Assembly: GCA_002687935.1 (NCBI GenBank)
Contig: NZBN01000002.1
Span: 102,592 to 166,591, forward strand
Direction: 5' to 3'
DNA: 64,000 nt
From: Methanobacteriota archaeon
Lineage (GTDB): Archaea; Undinarchaeota; Undinarchaeia; Undinarchaeales; Undinarchaeaceae
Below, piece after piece: positions 38,231 through 47,942 of the stretch. Position numbers and translations under genes: made by a program. Every line of letters begins with the position of its first letter. Position 1 is the first letter of the stretch. Below the pieces are notes generated by a model. The model did no database searches, had not been told where the DNA came from, and saw only the letters and a program-made list of their open reading frames with translations.

Positions 38231-38613
38231 TGAAAATATTAACAAGCACACTCGTATTGGCCACAGTAATATTGATTAGTGGATGTACAGGCTCAGTTGA
38301 AACTGCGCCTTCCGAGCTAGACAGTTTTGCTGAATGTATAGACAATAATGAAGTCAAGATGTTTGGAGCCTATACTTGCTCTGTTTGTGCAAAACAAAAA
38401 GCACTTTTTGGTACATCTTTTGAAAAAATAGAAGAAGTTGAGTGTCATCCCCGTGGAGAAAACGCACAGACTGATTGGTGCCTTGAACTCAACATTGAGA
38501 AAACTCCGACTTGGATGATGTTTGAAAATGGAGACTTAGTAAAAACCGCAGTAGGATTCCAGACACTGGAAGAACTTTCTGAATTTTCCGGTTGCCCGCT
38601 GGAGGTAGTATAA
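38230..38613 (+). CDS. Thioredoxin-like lipoprotein
   Basis: Lipobox LISGC; FGAYTCSVCAKQKALFG; TPTWMMFENG. Confidence 0.82.
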   Translation: MKILTSTLVLATVILISGCTGSVETAPSELDSFAECIDNNEVKMFGAYTCSVCAKQKALFGTSFEKIEEVECHPRGENAQTDWCLELNIEKTPTWMMFENGDLVKTAVGFQTLEELSEFSGCPLEVV

Positions 38614-39320
38614 TGGCAAGCCAGCTGACCATAGGAATAGTTATTGCGGCCGCCCTTGCAGACAGTATAAATCCCTGTGTTTTTGGAGTTCTTATTTTCC
38701 TGATGGGATATATGCTGACCGCCTTCAAAAGTAAGGCGCGGCTTTTGGTAGGAGGATTAATCTATATAGCAACTGTGTATGTGACCTACTTTTTGATAGG
38801 TCTTGGAATTTTGTCCGCGGCTTACAGTGCGAATCTTACAAACACATTATACACCATAGCCGCAGTAATAGCAATATTTGCAGGAATTCTTGAAGTAAAG
38901 GATTTCTTCTGGTATGGTAAAGGACCAAGCCTTCAGATTATACCCGGAGGCGCGGAAAGGATAAAGAAATACACTTACAAGTTTAGTGAATTCAATAACA
39001 AACATCCTGCGTTCAATATGGCTCTTGCAGTTGGCCTCGGAGTTCTTGTAGTATTCGTTGAACTGCCCTGCACTGGAGCTCCCTACCTTGCAATAATCGG
39101 TCTACTTGCAGCAGGAGAATATTCAAACGGAGTTCCACTTCTACTCTTCTATAATTTGATATTCATACTTCCTCTGCTTGTAATCCTGGGACTGGTTTAC
39201 ACTGGAAAAGCTTCCAAGCAACTTGAAGCCTGGAGAAAGAAGCACAGAGGACTTATGAGATTATTCATAGGAATATTCCTGCTGACTCTGGGAACTTATA
39301 TGTTCTGGTTAGTTTCTTAA
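38613..39320 (+). CDS. CcdA/DsbD-like membrane thiol-disulfide transporter
   Basis: ALADSINPCVFGVLIFLMGYML...VVFVELPCTGAPYLAIIGLL; polytopic. Confidence 0.88.
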   Translation: MASQLTIGIVIAAALADSINPCVFGVLIFLMGYMLTAFKSKARLLVGGLIYIATVYVTYFLIGLGILSAAYSANLTNTLYTIAAVIAIFAGILEVKDFFWYGKGPSLQIIPGGAERIKKYTYKFSEFNNKHPAFNMALAVGLGVLVVFVELPCTGAPYLAIIGLLAAGEYSNGVPLLLFYNLIFILPLLVILGLVYTGKASKQLEAWRKKHRGLMRLFIGIFLLTLGTYMFWLVS

Positions 39321-39378
39321 AGTTGCTTGCAAAAACTTTTTAAATCAGAAGGGTTTAGAGAAGCTGTAAGGAGGAAAA

Positions 39379-39816
39379 ATGGCAATAATAAGTACAAGAT
39401 TAACAAAGATATCGGCTAGTGTTAACAAGCCAAAGAAGGGTAAGTCAGACTCTATAGAGATATCAAACAAAAACAGTATAGAGAGTGTAAAAAGGGAAAC
39501 GATAAAGGGAATTGGAGATGTTATTGAAGTTGATTTTTCCCTTGAAACTCAATATGAACCAAATATCGGAAATATTGAAATAGAAGGAACTGTTGTTTAC
39601 CACGACAAGGATTTGAAAAAACAATACGAAGAAAAGGATGGAAAAATAGTTCTTCTTGAAGACGCTTTTTTGGAAGTCAACAACACAATACTGGCAATAG
39701 GCTCAGTGCAATCACTTCTTATGGCAAAGGAGATGAATCTCCCCTCACCAATACAACTGCCAATGGTTGAAGCCAGCAAAAAGGCAAAGGACAAGGGCGG
39801 AAAGGGCTACGCTTAA
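39379..39816 (+). CDS. Hypothetical protein, possibly SecB-fold-like
   Basis: ISASVNKPKKGK...EVDFSLETQYEPNIGNIEIEGTVVYHD...PIQLPMVEAS; general resemblance only. Confidence 0.5.
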   Translation: MAIISTRLTKISASVNKPKKGKSDSIEISNKNSIESVKRETIKGIGDVIEVDFSLETQYEPNIGNIEIEGTVVYHDKDLKKQYEEKDGKIVLLEDAFLEVNNTILAIGSVQSLLMAKEMNLPSPIQLPMVEASKKAKDKGGKGYA

Positions 39817-39835
39817 TTAAGAAAACTTTCTGAAA

Positions 39836-40669
39836 TTAACCAAGTATAACAATACTTTCTACGAAGGCGCCTGCAAATATAAAGGCTATTCCGAAGACTA
39901 TTAGGTAGAGGCTATCCGTTATTGTCTGCCAGAATTGTTCAGAGTGCCAATCTACTCGAAGGAATGCTATTGAGAGGAGACCTCCTGCCACCGCAGCCAG
40001 GAAAAAGCCTGTAAACTCTATAATTATGTGTGGTATTGAGGACACCAAGAGACCTGCTCTGGAAAAGAGTGAGGTCACAAAGACACCGAGAACTGATGCA
40101 TTCCAGACAAGAATTATCATAGAGCCTGCTCCATATATGACTGAGAGAAGCATTAGAGTGAAAAGAACACGCATATTATTCATGAATATTGACTTGAAAA
40201 CACTAGTCCCCATAACAAACTGCCCAAGCGTTGTTGTATATGTTCCGCCTGAGAAGGCTGCAAACTGTTTTGAGAATACCAGACCAAGCATCCAATCAGG
40301 AAGAATTAGTGCCCAAACAAGATAAGAAGCCGCCATCCCCATAAAGAACATGAAAAATATAAGCATAAGGTGGGCGTTCCTCTTAATGAAGGACTCTGTG
40401 CCTGACATATAGGAGCCGACCTGCTGCTCTATTCGCATTATCTTGTGGAGAAATGGAAGACCTGCAATAGTCGTTAAAAGAACACCGGCAAGACTGGCGT
40501 CATTTGGGAAAATCATGGGTCCAAGGAAAATTCCAATCGTCGAGATACAGGCTCCGAGTACGAAGCCGTACAGTGGATTTTTTTCAACCCACTCAGGACG
40601 TATTATGTTTTCAATGACCATAAACGCTGTAGGGAGGGAGAGTATAAAAGTTATATAGGTCGAAGGCAA
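39836..40669 (-). CDS. SpoIIM/DUF95-like membrane protein
   Basis: FFMGMAASYLVWAL...ILVWNASVLGVFVTSL...SIPHIIIEFTGFFLAAVAGGLLSIAF. Confidence 0.8.
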   Translation of the reverse strand: MPSTYITFILSLPTAFMVIENIIRPEWVEKNPLYGFVLGACISTIGIFLGPMIFPNDASLAGVLLTTIAGLPFLHKIMRIEQQVGSYMSGTESFIKRNAHLMLIFFMFFMGMAASYLVWALILPDWMLGLVFSKQFAAFSGGTYTTTLGQFVMGTSVFKSIFMNNMRVLFTLMLLSVIYGAGSMIILVWNASVLGVFVTSLFSRAGLLVSSIPHIIIEFTGFFLAAVAGGLLSIAFLRVDWHSEQFWQTITDSLYLIVFGIAFIFAGAFVESIVILG

Positions 40670-40692
40670 CTAAGACCTTAACAAAAGTAATT

Positions 40693-40767
40693 GCGGAGGT
40701 GGCAGAACCCGGTTAATGCGCGCGCCTGCAAAGCGTGTTTTTGTGAGTTCAAATCTCACCCTCCGCT
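40693..40767 (+). tRNA. tRNA-Cys (GCA)
   Basis: GCGGAGG...CCTCCGC acceptor, T discriminator; anticodon arm cgcgc-ctGCAaa-gcgtg; T-arm gtgagttcaaatctcac. Confidence 0.92.
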
Positions 40768-40780
40768 TCGTTTTTGGAAT

Positions 40781-42811
40781 TTAATCAGATTCTTCCCAGA
40801 TTAGATGTGACATTCTTCGAGGATATTCAGTATAGCTAGTCTCTGTATACTCTCCCCTGAAATTCTGGATATAGCAATAATCACCAGGCCATTTTATGTG
40901 AGTCCATTCAAGTTTTTCGAGGAAAAATTTTAGTCTTTCAACAAAATTCCATTTAGGAAAACGCTTGAATTTCAACTGATTAAGAAAATCAGGATAATTT
41001 ATTTTGTCAAGAGAATCGAGTTCGATGGCTTTCCCGTATGAATTCTTGACATCATCCACAAACCACTGTCTTCCGCTTATGTAGTCATCAAGAACCACCT
41101 TTTTGAAGCCACATGCTTTTGCATACGTTATAATGGCAGACATAACACTCTCCATAGTTCCTGTGCGATAAGGAAATTTGGGAGATATTTCAACAGAATC
41201 TATCAAGAGGACCGGCTTCTTCTTTTCAAACATTGCATTCAGATAAATAATTCCAACTGGTTTCAGTTTGTTGCCTAGGTGCATCAAAAGTCTGCAATGT
41301 CCTGCGTCCAGATTATGAGAAAGTGCAGTAACAAAATGAGCTCCGTGCTCCGCACTAAGACAATCCTCAACGCAGTCACTCAGAAAGAGATTAGCCGGAA
41401 GTTTTCTCTGCCATATCTTGAAACGCAGGTCAACTTTCTCATACTCTCCTGAGCCAATAATTTTCAGGTTTTGAAGTTCTTTTATGCGGCGTTTATAGAA
41501 TCCTTCAAGAATTTTACTTCTACCATATCTATCTGGATCACCATAATATTCCAGCATTACAGAATGGGATTTAGAAAGAGCTCCTAAATCAGCTCGGCGA
41601 ACCATACCTTCTACATACAAAGAGGACTCCCCAAGGTAGCCTTTTCTGCCATTAATGAAGCTCCCGCGATAATATACATCAACAATATTTCTCATTTTTG
41701 AGAGATGTCCCTTCAACCTTGAAACATAATCATAGAAAGGTCCTTGTATATTTCCGAGATCTTCTACAGATACGCCATAAGCAGAAGAAAGTTGTTCGTC
41801 GAAGTTTTTTTTCCACTTCCTCCTCTCTGCAGGTCTCAATCTCCTTTCAGAGCCATTTTCAGAAATTGTTTTTGGGGCAGTTGGACTTATGAGACCTTCA
41901 TCTATCAAAAGTTCAACCGACTCACTGACAGCTTTTGAAATAAGTTGCAAATATATTGGAGGACTTTTGTTTGCAACATCAAGCTCCTGTATTTTTGCCT
42001 TAACTTTTGCAAATGTACCATCAGGAGCAAGAAGACGTCTTCTCGACTGAATAGATACAGACGGAGGAAGCTCAGAAAGCTCATCCACTATATTTTCAAG
42101 ATCCATTTGCCTTTTTATTACCTGAAAGCGACCGTAAAGTGTGGGTTTGTTTATAGATTCTGTAGGATAAAAATCACCCATAGTGGAAAGAAGTCGTTCC
42201 TTTTTACTTACTCTTCTTCCCCTGAAATTAACTTTTGCATCACTGAGTTCAGAACGGGGCATCCCAAGAAGATGTGACTGAAATTCACTGTTAAACTCCT
42301 TTGGCTTGTAGTGGAAATTATCCCAGATATCAAGATCTATTCCTATCTTTTCGAGTTTTTCATTAGTTTTTGCTGTGGCAGGATTTTTTGAAACGGCATT
42401 ATTGAATGATTTTTCCTTTGTATAGCCTGAACGAACAAGAAACTCATAGAGCAATATACCATAGACACTGGCATTTTCTATTGCCTCTCTTTGCTCCTTT
42501 GAATTTAATATTGAACATCGTGCAAAAACAGCTGTCAAAAGTTCCACATGAATATCAAGGTTCTTATCATTAGAAGAAAGAATGTAATCCAGACCCTCTG
42601 TAATGTGAGATTTGAGTTTCTTAGCTCTTCTTGGATTCAAATGGTCAACCAAGAATTCTGCTGCCTTTGTAAGATATATCAATTTGTCACTGTCTTTGAA
42701 AGTTTTTTCCCGAGTAGATGCGGCAAGATATCGCTTCCCAGCAAGAAGTTCATTTCCAGCCTCTGCGGCCTCTTCAGCAGACTTGGCCAACTCTTCAGGA
42801 CTTTTAACCAT
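40781..42811 (-). CDS. Large hypothetical protein with possible GNAT-like C-terminal region
   Basis: 676-aa ORF; PVGIIYLNAMFEKKKPVLLIDSVEISPKFPYRTGTMESVMSAIITYAKACGFKKVVL suggests an acetyltransferase-like fold; Cys/His-rich DCVEDCLSAEHGAHFVTALSHNLDAGHC. Confidence 0.65.
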   Translation of the reverse strand: MVKSPEELAKSAEEAAEAGNELLAGKRYLAASTREKTFKDSDKLIYLTKAAEFLVDHLNPRRAKKLKSHITEGLDYILSSNDKNLDIHVELLTAVFARCSILNSKEQREAIENASVYGILLYEFLVRSGYTKEKSFNNAVSKNPATAKTNEKLEKIGIDLDIWDNFHYKPKEFNSEFQSHLLGMPRSELSDAKVNFRGRRVSKKERLLSTMGDFYPTESINKPTLYGRFQVIKRQMDLENIVDELSELPPSVSIQSRRRLLAPDGTFAKVKAKIQELDVANKSPPIYLQLISKAVSESVELLIDEGLISPTAPKTISENGSERRLRPAERRKWKKNFDEQLSSAYGVSVEDLGNIQGPFYDYVSRLKGHLSKMRNIVDVYYRGSFINGRKGYLGESSLYVEGMVRRADLGALSKSHSVMLEYYGDPDRYGRSKILEGFYKRRIKELQNLKIIGSGEYEKVDLRFKIWQRKLPANLFLSDCVEDCLSAEHGAHFVTALSHNLDAGHCRLLMHLGNKLKPVGIIYLNAMFEKKKPVLLIDSVEISPKFPYRTGTMESVMSAIITYAKACGFKKVVLDDYISGRQWFVDDVKNSYGKAIELDSLDKINYPDFLNQLKFKRFPKWNFVERLKFFLEKLEWTHIKWPGDYCYIQNFRGEYTETSYTEYPRRMSHLIWEESD

Positions 42812-42876
42812 ACTAGACAGTGGTTCCTGTTGAATAAAAATGTTTGGAAGCTGGAAAATCTCTTAACTAAAAAAAA

Positions 42877-43023
42877 TTACGAACAGGAACACTCACTTGG
42901 TTCGAGCTCCTCTAAAAGAACGCCTTTCCTGTATTTTTTCAGTTCCTTTGAGACCTCCTTGAAGGGGTCTTTGGAGCTCTTTGACTTCTTGTCTCCCTTT
43001 TTTTTCTTTGAGTTTTCAGCCAT
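42877..43023 (-). CDS. Small Lys-rich protein with CSCS C-terminus (48 aa)
   Basis: MAENSKKKKGDKKSKSSKDPFKEVSKELKKYRKGVLLEELEPSECSCS* (manual translation). Confidence 0.45.
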   Translation of the reverse strand: MAENSKKKKGDKKSKSSKDPFKEVSKELKKYRKGVLLEELEPSECSCS

Positions 43024-43101
43024 GTAAAAAGGGATTCTACTTTTCCAGCTATAAACTTATCTAAACGCAATATAGTTATATTACTCAGAATTAGGAACAC
43101 T

Positions 43102-43296
43102 ATGGAAGCCAAGACTGTAGAAGAAATCACTGCACTTGCTTTGTCGCTTGTGGTTTTTGTTCACGTAATTAGGGCAATAATGGGAATACCAGTAAGCATT
43201 GGAAGTGTAGAAATTCCAATCTGGGCGAGTATTGCCGCAGCAGGAGTAGTAGGATATTTAGCATACCTTAACTGGAATGTATACAGAGAAAATTGA
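43102..43296 (+). CDS. Small membrane protein (64 aa)
   Basis: MEAKTVEEITALALSLVVFVHVIRAIMGIPVSIGSVEIPIWASIAAAGVVGYLAYLNWNVYREN. Confidence 0.6.
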   Translation: MEAKTVEEITALALSLVVFVHVIRAIMGIPVSIGSVEIPIWASIAAAGVVGYLAYLNWNVYREN

Positions 43297-43309
43297 ATAG
43301 AGAGAAGCA

Positions 43310-44794
43310 ATGGCACAGAGAATATACAATACTTTAAGCGGAAAGAGAGAGAATTTAGAATCTAGAGAGAAAGGGAAACTCCACATCTATGTCTGTGGAC
43401 CGACTGTATATGATTACTCCCATCTTGGTCACGCCCGCGTATATGTAGTGTTTGATGTGATAAGGCGCTATCTTGAGCACAGTGGGAATGAGGTAATTTA
43501 TATCAATAATTTAACGGACGTAAACGACAAGATAATTAAAAGAGCTGAAGAGACTGGAGATACTCCAGAATCTGTAGCAGAACGCTTCTCGGAAGAATTT
43601 TTTATAGATATGGACTCATTGGGGGTAAAGCGAGCAGACTTCTACCCTAAAGTTAGTGAACACATCACAGAAATAACAGGAATGATTGCAGGTCTTGTTG
43701 AAAAGGGCTATGCCTATGAATCGGCAGGAGATGTCTATTTTAACACGAGTAAAGTAAATGAGTACGGAAAACTTTCAAGACAGAATCTGGAAAAAATAAT
43801 TGCAGGAATAAGAGTTGACGCAAATGAGAAGAAGAAAAATCAAGAAGATTTTGCACTTTGGAAAAGCGCCGGTGATAATGAACAGGGCTGGGACAGTCCT
43901 TGGGGGCGGGGAAGACCAGGCTGGCATATTGAGTGTAGTGCTATGGCGATGAAGTATTTTGGAGAAAGTCTTGACATACACGGTGGAGGTCAGGACCTTG
44001 TTTTCCCACATCATGAAAATGAAATAGCACAAAGCGAGGCATACAGTGGAAAGGAATTCGCAAAATACTGGATGCACAACGGCTTTGTAACTGTCGACAA
44101 AGAAAAAATGGGAAAATCACTTGGAAATTTCTTTACTGTAAGAGAGATACTAAAGAAACACAGACCTGAAGTTGTTCGCTACTTCCTGCTTTCAACGCAG
44201 TACAGGAAGCCAATAGACTTCACAGAGGAGGCGATAAACGAGGCAAAATCTTCTTTGGAAGGAATAGAGAATTCTCTCTCGAATCTGAAGCATGCAATCA
44301 CAGTAAAAGAAGGAACAGAAAAAACAAAAGATGACAAAGAGGTTCTGAAGAAAATAGACTACTATAGAACACAGTTCTTTGCGGCGATGGATGACGATTT
44401 TAACACACGTGAGGCAATAAGCTCGGTCCACCAGATGTGCACAGTCCTCAATTCATATATCGTAGAAAATCCAAATAATGAAGTCCTTCGGGAGGCACTG
44501 GACAATTTTGAAGAATTCAGCCAGATACTCAATCTTTTCGAGGAGCAAGACATAGACCAGAATGAGGAAATAATTGCCCATCTTAGAAAACTTATGAGAG
44601 AGTTAGAAGTCAAAAAGCTAAAGGACGACTATACTGTTTCCGGTCTGATGAGGCTTGTTCTACTAGAACGTGAGAAAGCGAGAAAAGAAAACGATTATGA
44701 AAAATCTGATAAAATAAGAGAGGGTCTGAGCCACATGGGAATAGTGATTGAAGATACAGAAGAAGGACCACGCTGGCAGTTCAGACGAAGTTAA
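43310..44794 (+). CDS. cysS: Cysteinyl-tRNA synthetase
   Basis: [30 protein letters not shown]...GWHIECSAM...[12 protein letters not shown]. Confidence 0.96.
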   Translation: MAQRIYNTLSGKRENLESREKGKLHIYVCGPTVYDYSHLGHARVYVVFDVIRRYLEHSGNEVIYINNLTDVNDKIIKRAEETGDTPESVAERFSEEFFIDMDSLGVKRADFYPKVSEHITEITGMIAGLVEKGYAYESAGDVYFNTSKVNEYGKLSRQNLEKIIAGIRVDANEKKKNQEDFALWKSAGDNEQGWDSPWGRGRPGWHIECSAMAMKYFGESLDIHGGGQDLVFPHHENEIAQSEAYSGKEFAKYWMHNGFVTVDKEKMGKSLGNFFTVREILKKHRPEVVRYFLLSTQYRKPIDFTEEAINEAKSSLEGIENSLSNLKHAITVKEGTEKTKDDKEVLKKIDYYRTQFFAAMDDDFNTREAISSVHQMCTVLNSYIVENPNNEVLREALDNFEEFSQILNLFEEQDIDQNEEIIAHLRKLMRELEVKKLKDDYTVSGLMRLVLLEREKARKENDYEKSDKIREGLSHMGIVIEDTEEGPRWQFRRS

Positions 44795-44846
44795 GACCAG
44801 AAAAGTTAAGCAAGGTTTATATAGCTAGGAGGAGAACAGAAGCAGC

Positions 44847-45665
44847 ATGGCTAAGGGAGACAAGACAATTACATTGAAATTCAAGGAGGCAACTTTGTGG
44901 AAAGTTGCAACAGCGGTTCTCGCAATAATATTACTCTTTTCATTCCAAGGTGGCGAAGTTGAAGTGCAGGAAGAAGGAAGTGTTGCCGCAGCGACAATAA
45001 AAACAATTGACCTCAGCATCGATGACGACCCAGTTCTGGGAAATGATAATGCAGAAATAACTGTAATAGAATTTTCTGATTTCCAGTGCCAATTCTGTAA
45101 CAGACTGTGGGCAGATGCAGTAAATGGAATAAAAACGAATTTTGTTGAGGACGGAACTGTGAAATTCGTATATCGTGATTTCCCGCTTAATTTCCACCCA
45201 AGCGCTGCAAAAGCAGCAACAGCTGCCAACTGTGCAGAGGAACAAGGACAGTACTGGGAAATGCACGACAAACTCTTTGAAAACCAGCAAAGTGACTGGG
45301 GATATTACGTACAGGAAGAGCGAAAATATCTCGCTCTTGAAGATGCCATGCCTTTCTTCAGGCAATACGCTTCTGAGCTTGGACTGGACACAGACAAGTT
45401 TAATGACTGCCTTGACTCTGACAAGTATGACAGCGAGATAAGCAAGGACCTTGTTGATGGCCAGACCGCAGGAGTTACCGGAACTCCATCAGTATTTGTT
45501 ATGATGAGCAAGAAGAAGGCTCCAAAAGCAGAGCTTCAGGCTCTTGATGACGGAAGCAACATATTCTACTTTGAAACTTCAGACGGCAAGTACGCAGGTA
45601 TACAGGTGGCAGGTGCTTTGCCATATGGAGCCTTTGAGCAAATTATAAACATAATGCTTACATAA
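44847..45665 (+). CDS. DsbA-family thiol-disulfide protein with N-terminal membrane anchor
   Basis: TVIEFSDFQCQFCNRLW...VKFVYRDFPLNFHPSAAKAATAANCAEEQGQYWEMHDKLFENQ...GVTGTPSVFV. Confidence 0.9.
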   Translation: MAKGDKTITLKFKEATLWKVATAVLAIILLFSFQGGEVEVQEEGSVAAATIKTIDLSIDDDPVLGNDNAEITVIEFSDFQCQFCNRLWADAVNGIKTNFVEDGTVKFVYRDFPLNFHPSAAKAATAANCAEEQGQYWEMHDKLFENQQSDWGYYVQEERKYLALEDAMPFFRQYASELGLDTDKFNDCLDSDKYDSEISKDLVDGQTAGVTGTPSVFVMMSKKKAPKAELQALDDGSNIFYFETSDGKYAGIQVAGALPYGAFEQIINIMLT

Positions 45666-45673
45666 TAATTATT

Positions 45674-46294
45674 ATGTCTGATAAAGAAATTGAAGTCCAG
45701 GTTGATAAGCAGAGTCTAAAAAGTGGAATTTTTGGAGGTTTAATAGCATCTATGTGCTGTATCAGTCCTCTAGTTATAGTCATGTTCAGTCTCGGAAGCG
45801 TGACTTTTGCCCTGGCGATTGCGACGTATAAAATATGGTTTATTGTTGCAGGAGCTCTGTTTTCAGGAACTGTCATTTTGTACCAGCTTCAGAAAAGAAA
45901 TAGCTGCAATATAAAAGGAATCAAACGAAATAAGTCACTAATAATAACAGCATTTTTGACTTTTGCAGTGGTGTATTCAATTTCCATTTATGGTATTGTA
46001 CCTGTTGTCGCTCCACTTGTTTTTGAATCAGGAGGAGTTGAATTAGATAAAGAAAGTGGTGAGCTCTATGAGATGACATTCACAGTAGGAGAACTGAATT
46101 GTGCAAGTTGTGAGTCAGGAATCAAGTGGTATCTTGAAAATCAAGTGGATGGAGTCTTCAGTGCAGAAGTGACACCTTCAGGAGCAGTTAAGGTAATCTA
46201 TGATTCAGAGACAATTGATGCAGAAGGAATAATTGAATCTGAAGTCTTTGACAATTACCCGCCAATGGAAATAAATGAAAACAAAAGACTATAG
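45674..46294 (+). CDS. MerT-like membrane domain fused to HMA-like domain
   Basis: IFGGLIASMCCISPLVIVMFSLG plus TM helices; GELNCASCESGIKWYLENQVDGVFSAEVTPSGAVKVIYDSETIDAEGI. Confidence 0.78.
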   Translation: MSDKEIEVQVDKQSLKSGIFGGLIASMCCISPLVIVMFSLGSVTFALAIATYKIWFIVAGALFSGTVILYQLQKRNSCNIKGIKRNKSLIITAFLTFAVVYSISIYGIVPVVAPLVFESGGVELDKESGELYEMTFTVGELNCASCESGIKWYLENQVDGVFSAEVTPSGAVKVIYDSETIDAEGIIESEVFDNYPPMEINENKRL

Positions 46295-46514
46295 TGGAAC
46301 AGAAAGGCAGTGGCTTGTTTTAGCTGCTATTTTTTCTTTATCTGTTTTTTCTCTTCATTTTTTTACCGGAGTTCCGTCCTCCTTTGAAGCAGAATCCATA
46401 GATGATGCTCTTTTTATGAGCGAAAACTGTCCAGCTTATGAAAGGTTTTTCTATGAGGAGAGTAATATAAAGTGGCAGGAAAGTGAACGCAAAAATATAC
46501 CGCAAATCTCTTGA
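46275..46514 (+). CDS. Small single-TM protein
   Basis: WLVLAAIFSLSVFSLHFFTG; overlaps both neighbours. Confidence 0.5.
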   Translation: MKTKDYSGTERQWLVLAAIFSLSVFSLHFFTGVPSSFEAESIDDALFMSENCPAYERFFYEESNIKWQESERKNIPQIS

Positions 46515-47454
46515 AGAGTACAAGATAAAGAAATTCTTTGATACTCTGGAGAGATATGAAAATGATACACATCTTCTTCCAATTGGGGAAAGAATAGAAA
46601 ATCTTCAGGAACTCAGTAGAGTTGGAAGCGTCTCGCTTGAAGTTCTCAAAGGAGAAAAAAACTGGAAAGGATATTTACGAGAAACACGAGGAAGAGGAAG
46701 GAAGTATTACAAACATTTCCCGCGGATAAAAAGATTTTTGAATATAGAAAAAGTTGCATACAGGCTTAAAAAATTTCTCTTGGAAATAGAAGAGGAACTC
46801 AAGCTAGCAAACGAGATTCTGGAGGATATGGAGCGTATTTTTTTGAAATATGGAGCAAGACTTAAGAAACGGAAAATAGAAGAAATAACTGTTCCGCCTT
46901 CTCTCAGGTCGGTAAAACTTCCTATAGGAAAACACCTGCCACAGAGCGAATTGGTAAAGAGGAACATACTGTGCCTTTCCAGTAAAGATACCGATGAGTG
47001 GTACGAGAAGGTTATAAAAAAGTTTGAGACGAATATGAGGAAAACTCATGGGAGATTTTCACTTTCTTCTTCAAAGATTCCACTGACAGATATTGAGCAT
47101 AGACACGTTAAAGAACACAAAGCCTTCGCATTCACACAATACGGAATTGCCAAAAAACTTATGACTGTAGATTATATTCAGCTTGTAATATATTACTTAA
47201 AGGGAGTAAAACCGTCAAATACAGGGTACCTTTACGCTGGCTCAAGATCACCAAGAAAAGCGAATATTCACAAAGCAGAATTATTGCTTCTGTATCATTT
47301 ATTAAAAATTGCTGAGGAAGGCAAAGTAAAGGAAATTAAAATAAGCCTGCATACAAGAAGAGAAGGGCAGGGGGAAGGAATTTTTCCTGTGTACGAGGAA
47401 GTAAAAACAGCCGCTACAGAGATAGAGGGAAATTGGGTAATTTTTAGGACCTGA
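46483..47454 (+). CDS. Hypothetical protein (323 aa)
   Basis: Intact ORF in operon-like overlap; basic helical N-terminus; no family recognised. Confidence 0.6.
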   Translation: MNAKIYRKSLEEYKIKKFFDTLERYENDTHLLPIGERIENLQELSRVGSVSLEVLKGEKNWKGYLRETRGRGRKYYKHFPRIKRFLNIEKVAYRLKKFLLEIEEELKLANEILEDMERIFLKYGARLKKRKIEEITVPPSLRSVKLPIGKHLPQSELVKRNILCLSSKDTDEWYEKVIKKFETNMRKTHGRFSLSSSKIPLTDIEHRHVKEHKAFAFTQYGIAKKLMTVDYIQLVIYYLKGVKPSNTGYLYAGSRSPRKANIHKAELLLLYHLLKIAEEGKVKEIKISLHTRREGQGEGIFPVYEEVKTAATEIEGNWVIFRT

Positions 47455-47490
47455 GCAAAGCATTATAAATTATATCACTTTAGTCCAGAT

Positions 47491-47610
47491 ATGACAGGAA
47501 AGCATTATGTCTGCGAAGACTGTGAATATCAAGGAGACGGTCCCGGAGATTGTGCAAAATGTGGAAAGTCCCTGCAAGAAAAGAAAGGGGAAATCTGCGA
47601 ATTTTGCTGA
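47491..47610 (+). CDS. Small zinc-ribbon protein (39 aa)
   Basis: MTGKHYVCEDCEYQGDGPGDCAKCGKSLQEKKGEICEFC* (manual translation). Confidence 0.5.
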   Translation: MTGKHYVCEDCEYQGDGPGDCAKCGKSLQEKKGEICEFC

Positions 47611-47690
47611 AGGAGCTTCACTAAAGCCAAATAAAGGCTATTCTTAATTTAAGGCGTAATTAATATAAAACTCAAATTCTTAGTGGATTT

Positions 47691-47942
47691 ATGGAAGAAA
47701 CTGAAAAAGTAACTGAGCCGACAATGTTTGTCGAGGTAGAAGTAAAGTGCAAGAACTGTAATCATCTCGACAAGGTTCACGTGCCAGTAGTTTGTGGAGT
47801 CGATAAAACAAGTAGTGACAAAACTCTGTACTGTGATTTAGCCGGAGATTTGAAAGACTATGCACCTAAGTGCACAGAATGTGGCAAAAGGGATTACGCA
47901 GTAGAGAAAGAACCTATATTTATCGGAGCAGGCGGCTCCTAA
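47691..47942 (+). CDS. Small zinc-binding protein
   Basis: VKCKNCNHLDKVHVP...CTECGKRDYAVEKEPIF. Confidence 0.55.
   Translation: MEETEKVTEPTMFVEVEVKCKNCNHLDKVHVPVVCGVDKTSSDKTLYCDLAGDLKDYAPKCTECGKRDYAVEKEPIFIGAGGS

Noticed and set aside
39836-40669. Sporulation gene (SpoIIM) as evidence of sporulation
   Set aside because: SpoIIM/DUF95 membrane proteins are widespread in non-sporulating archaea.
42548-43027. Plus-strand ORF of 159 aa opposite the 676-aa gene
   Set aside because: Antisense overlap with two minus-strand ORFs and non-protein-like composition.
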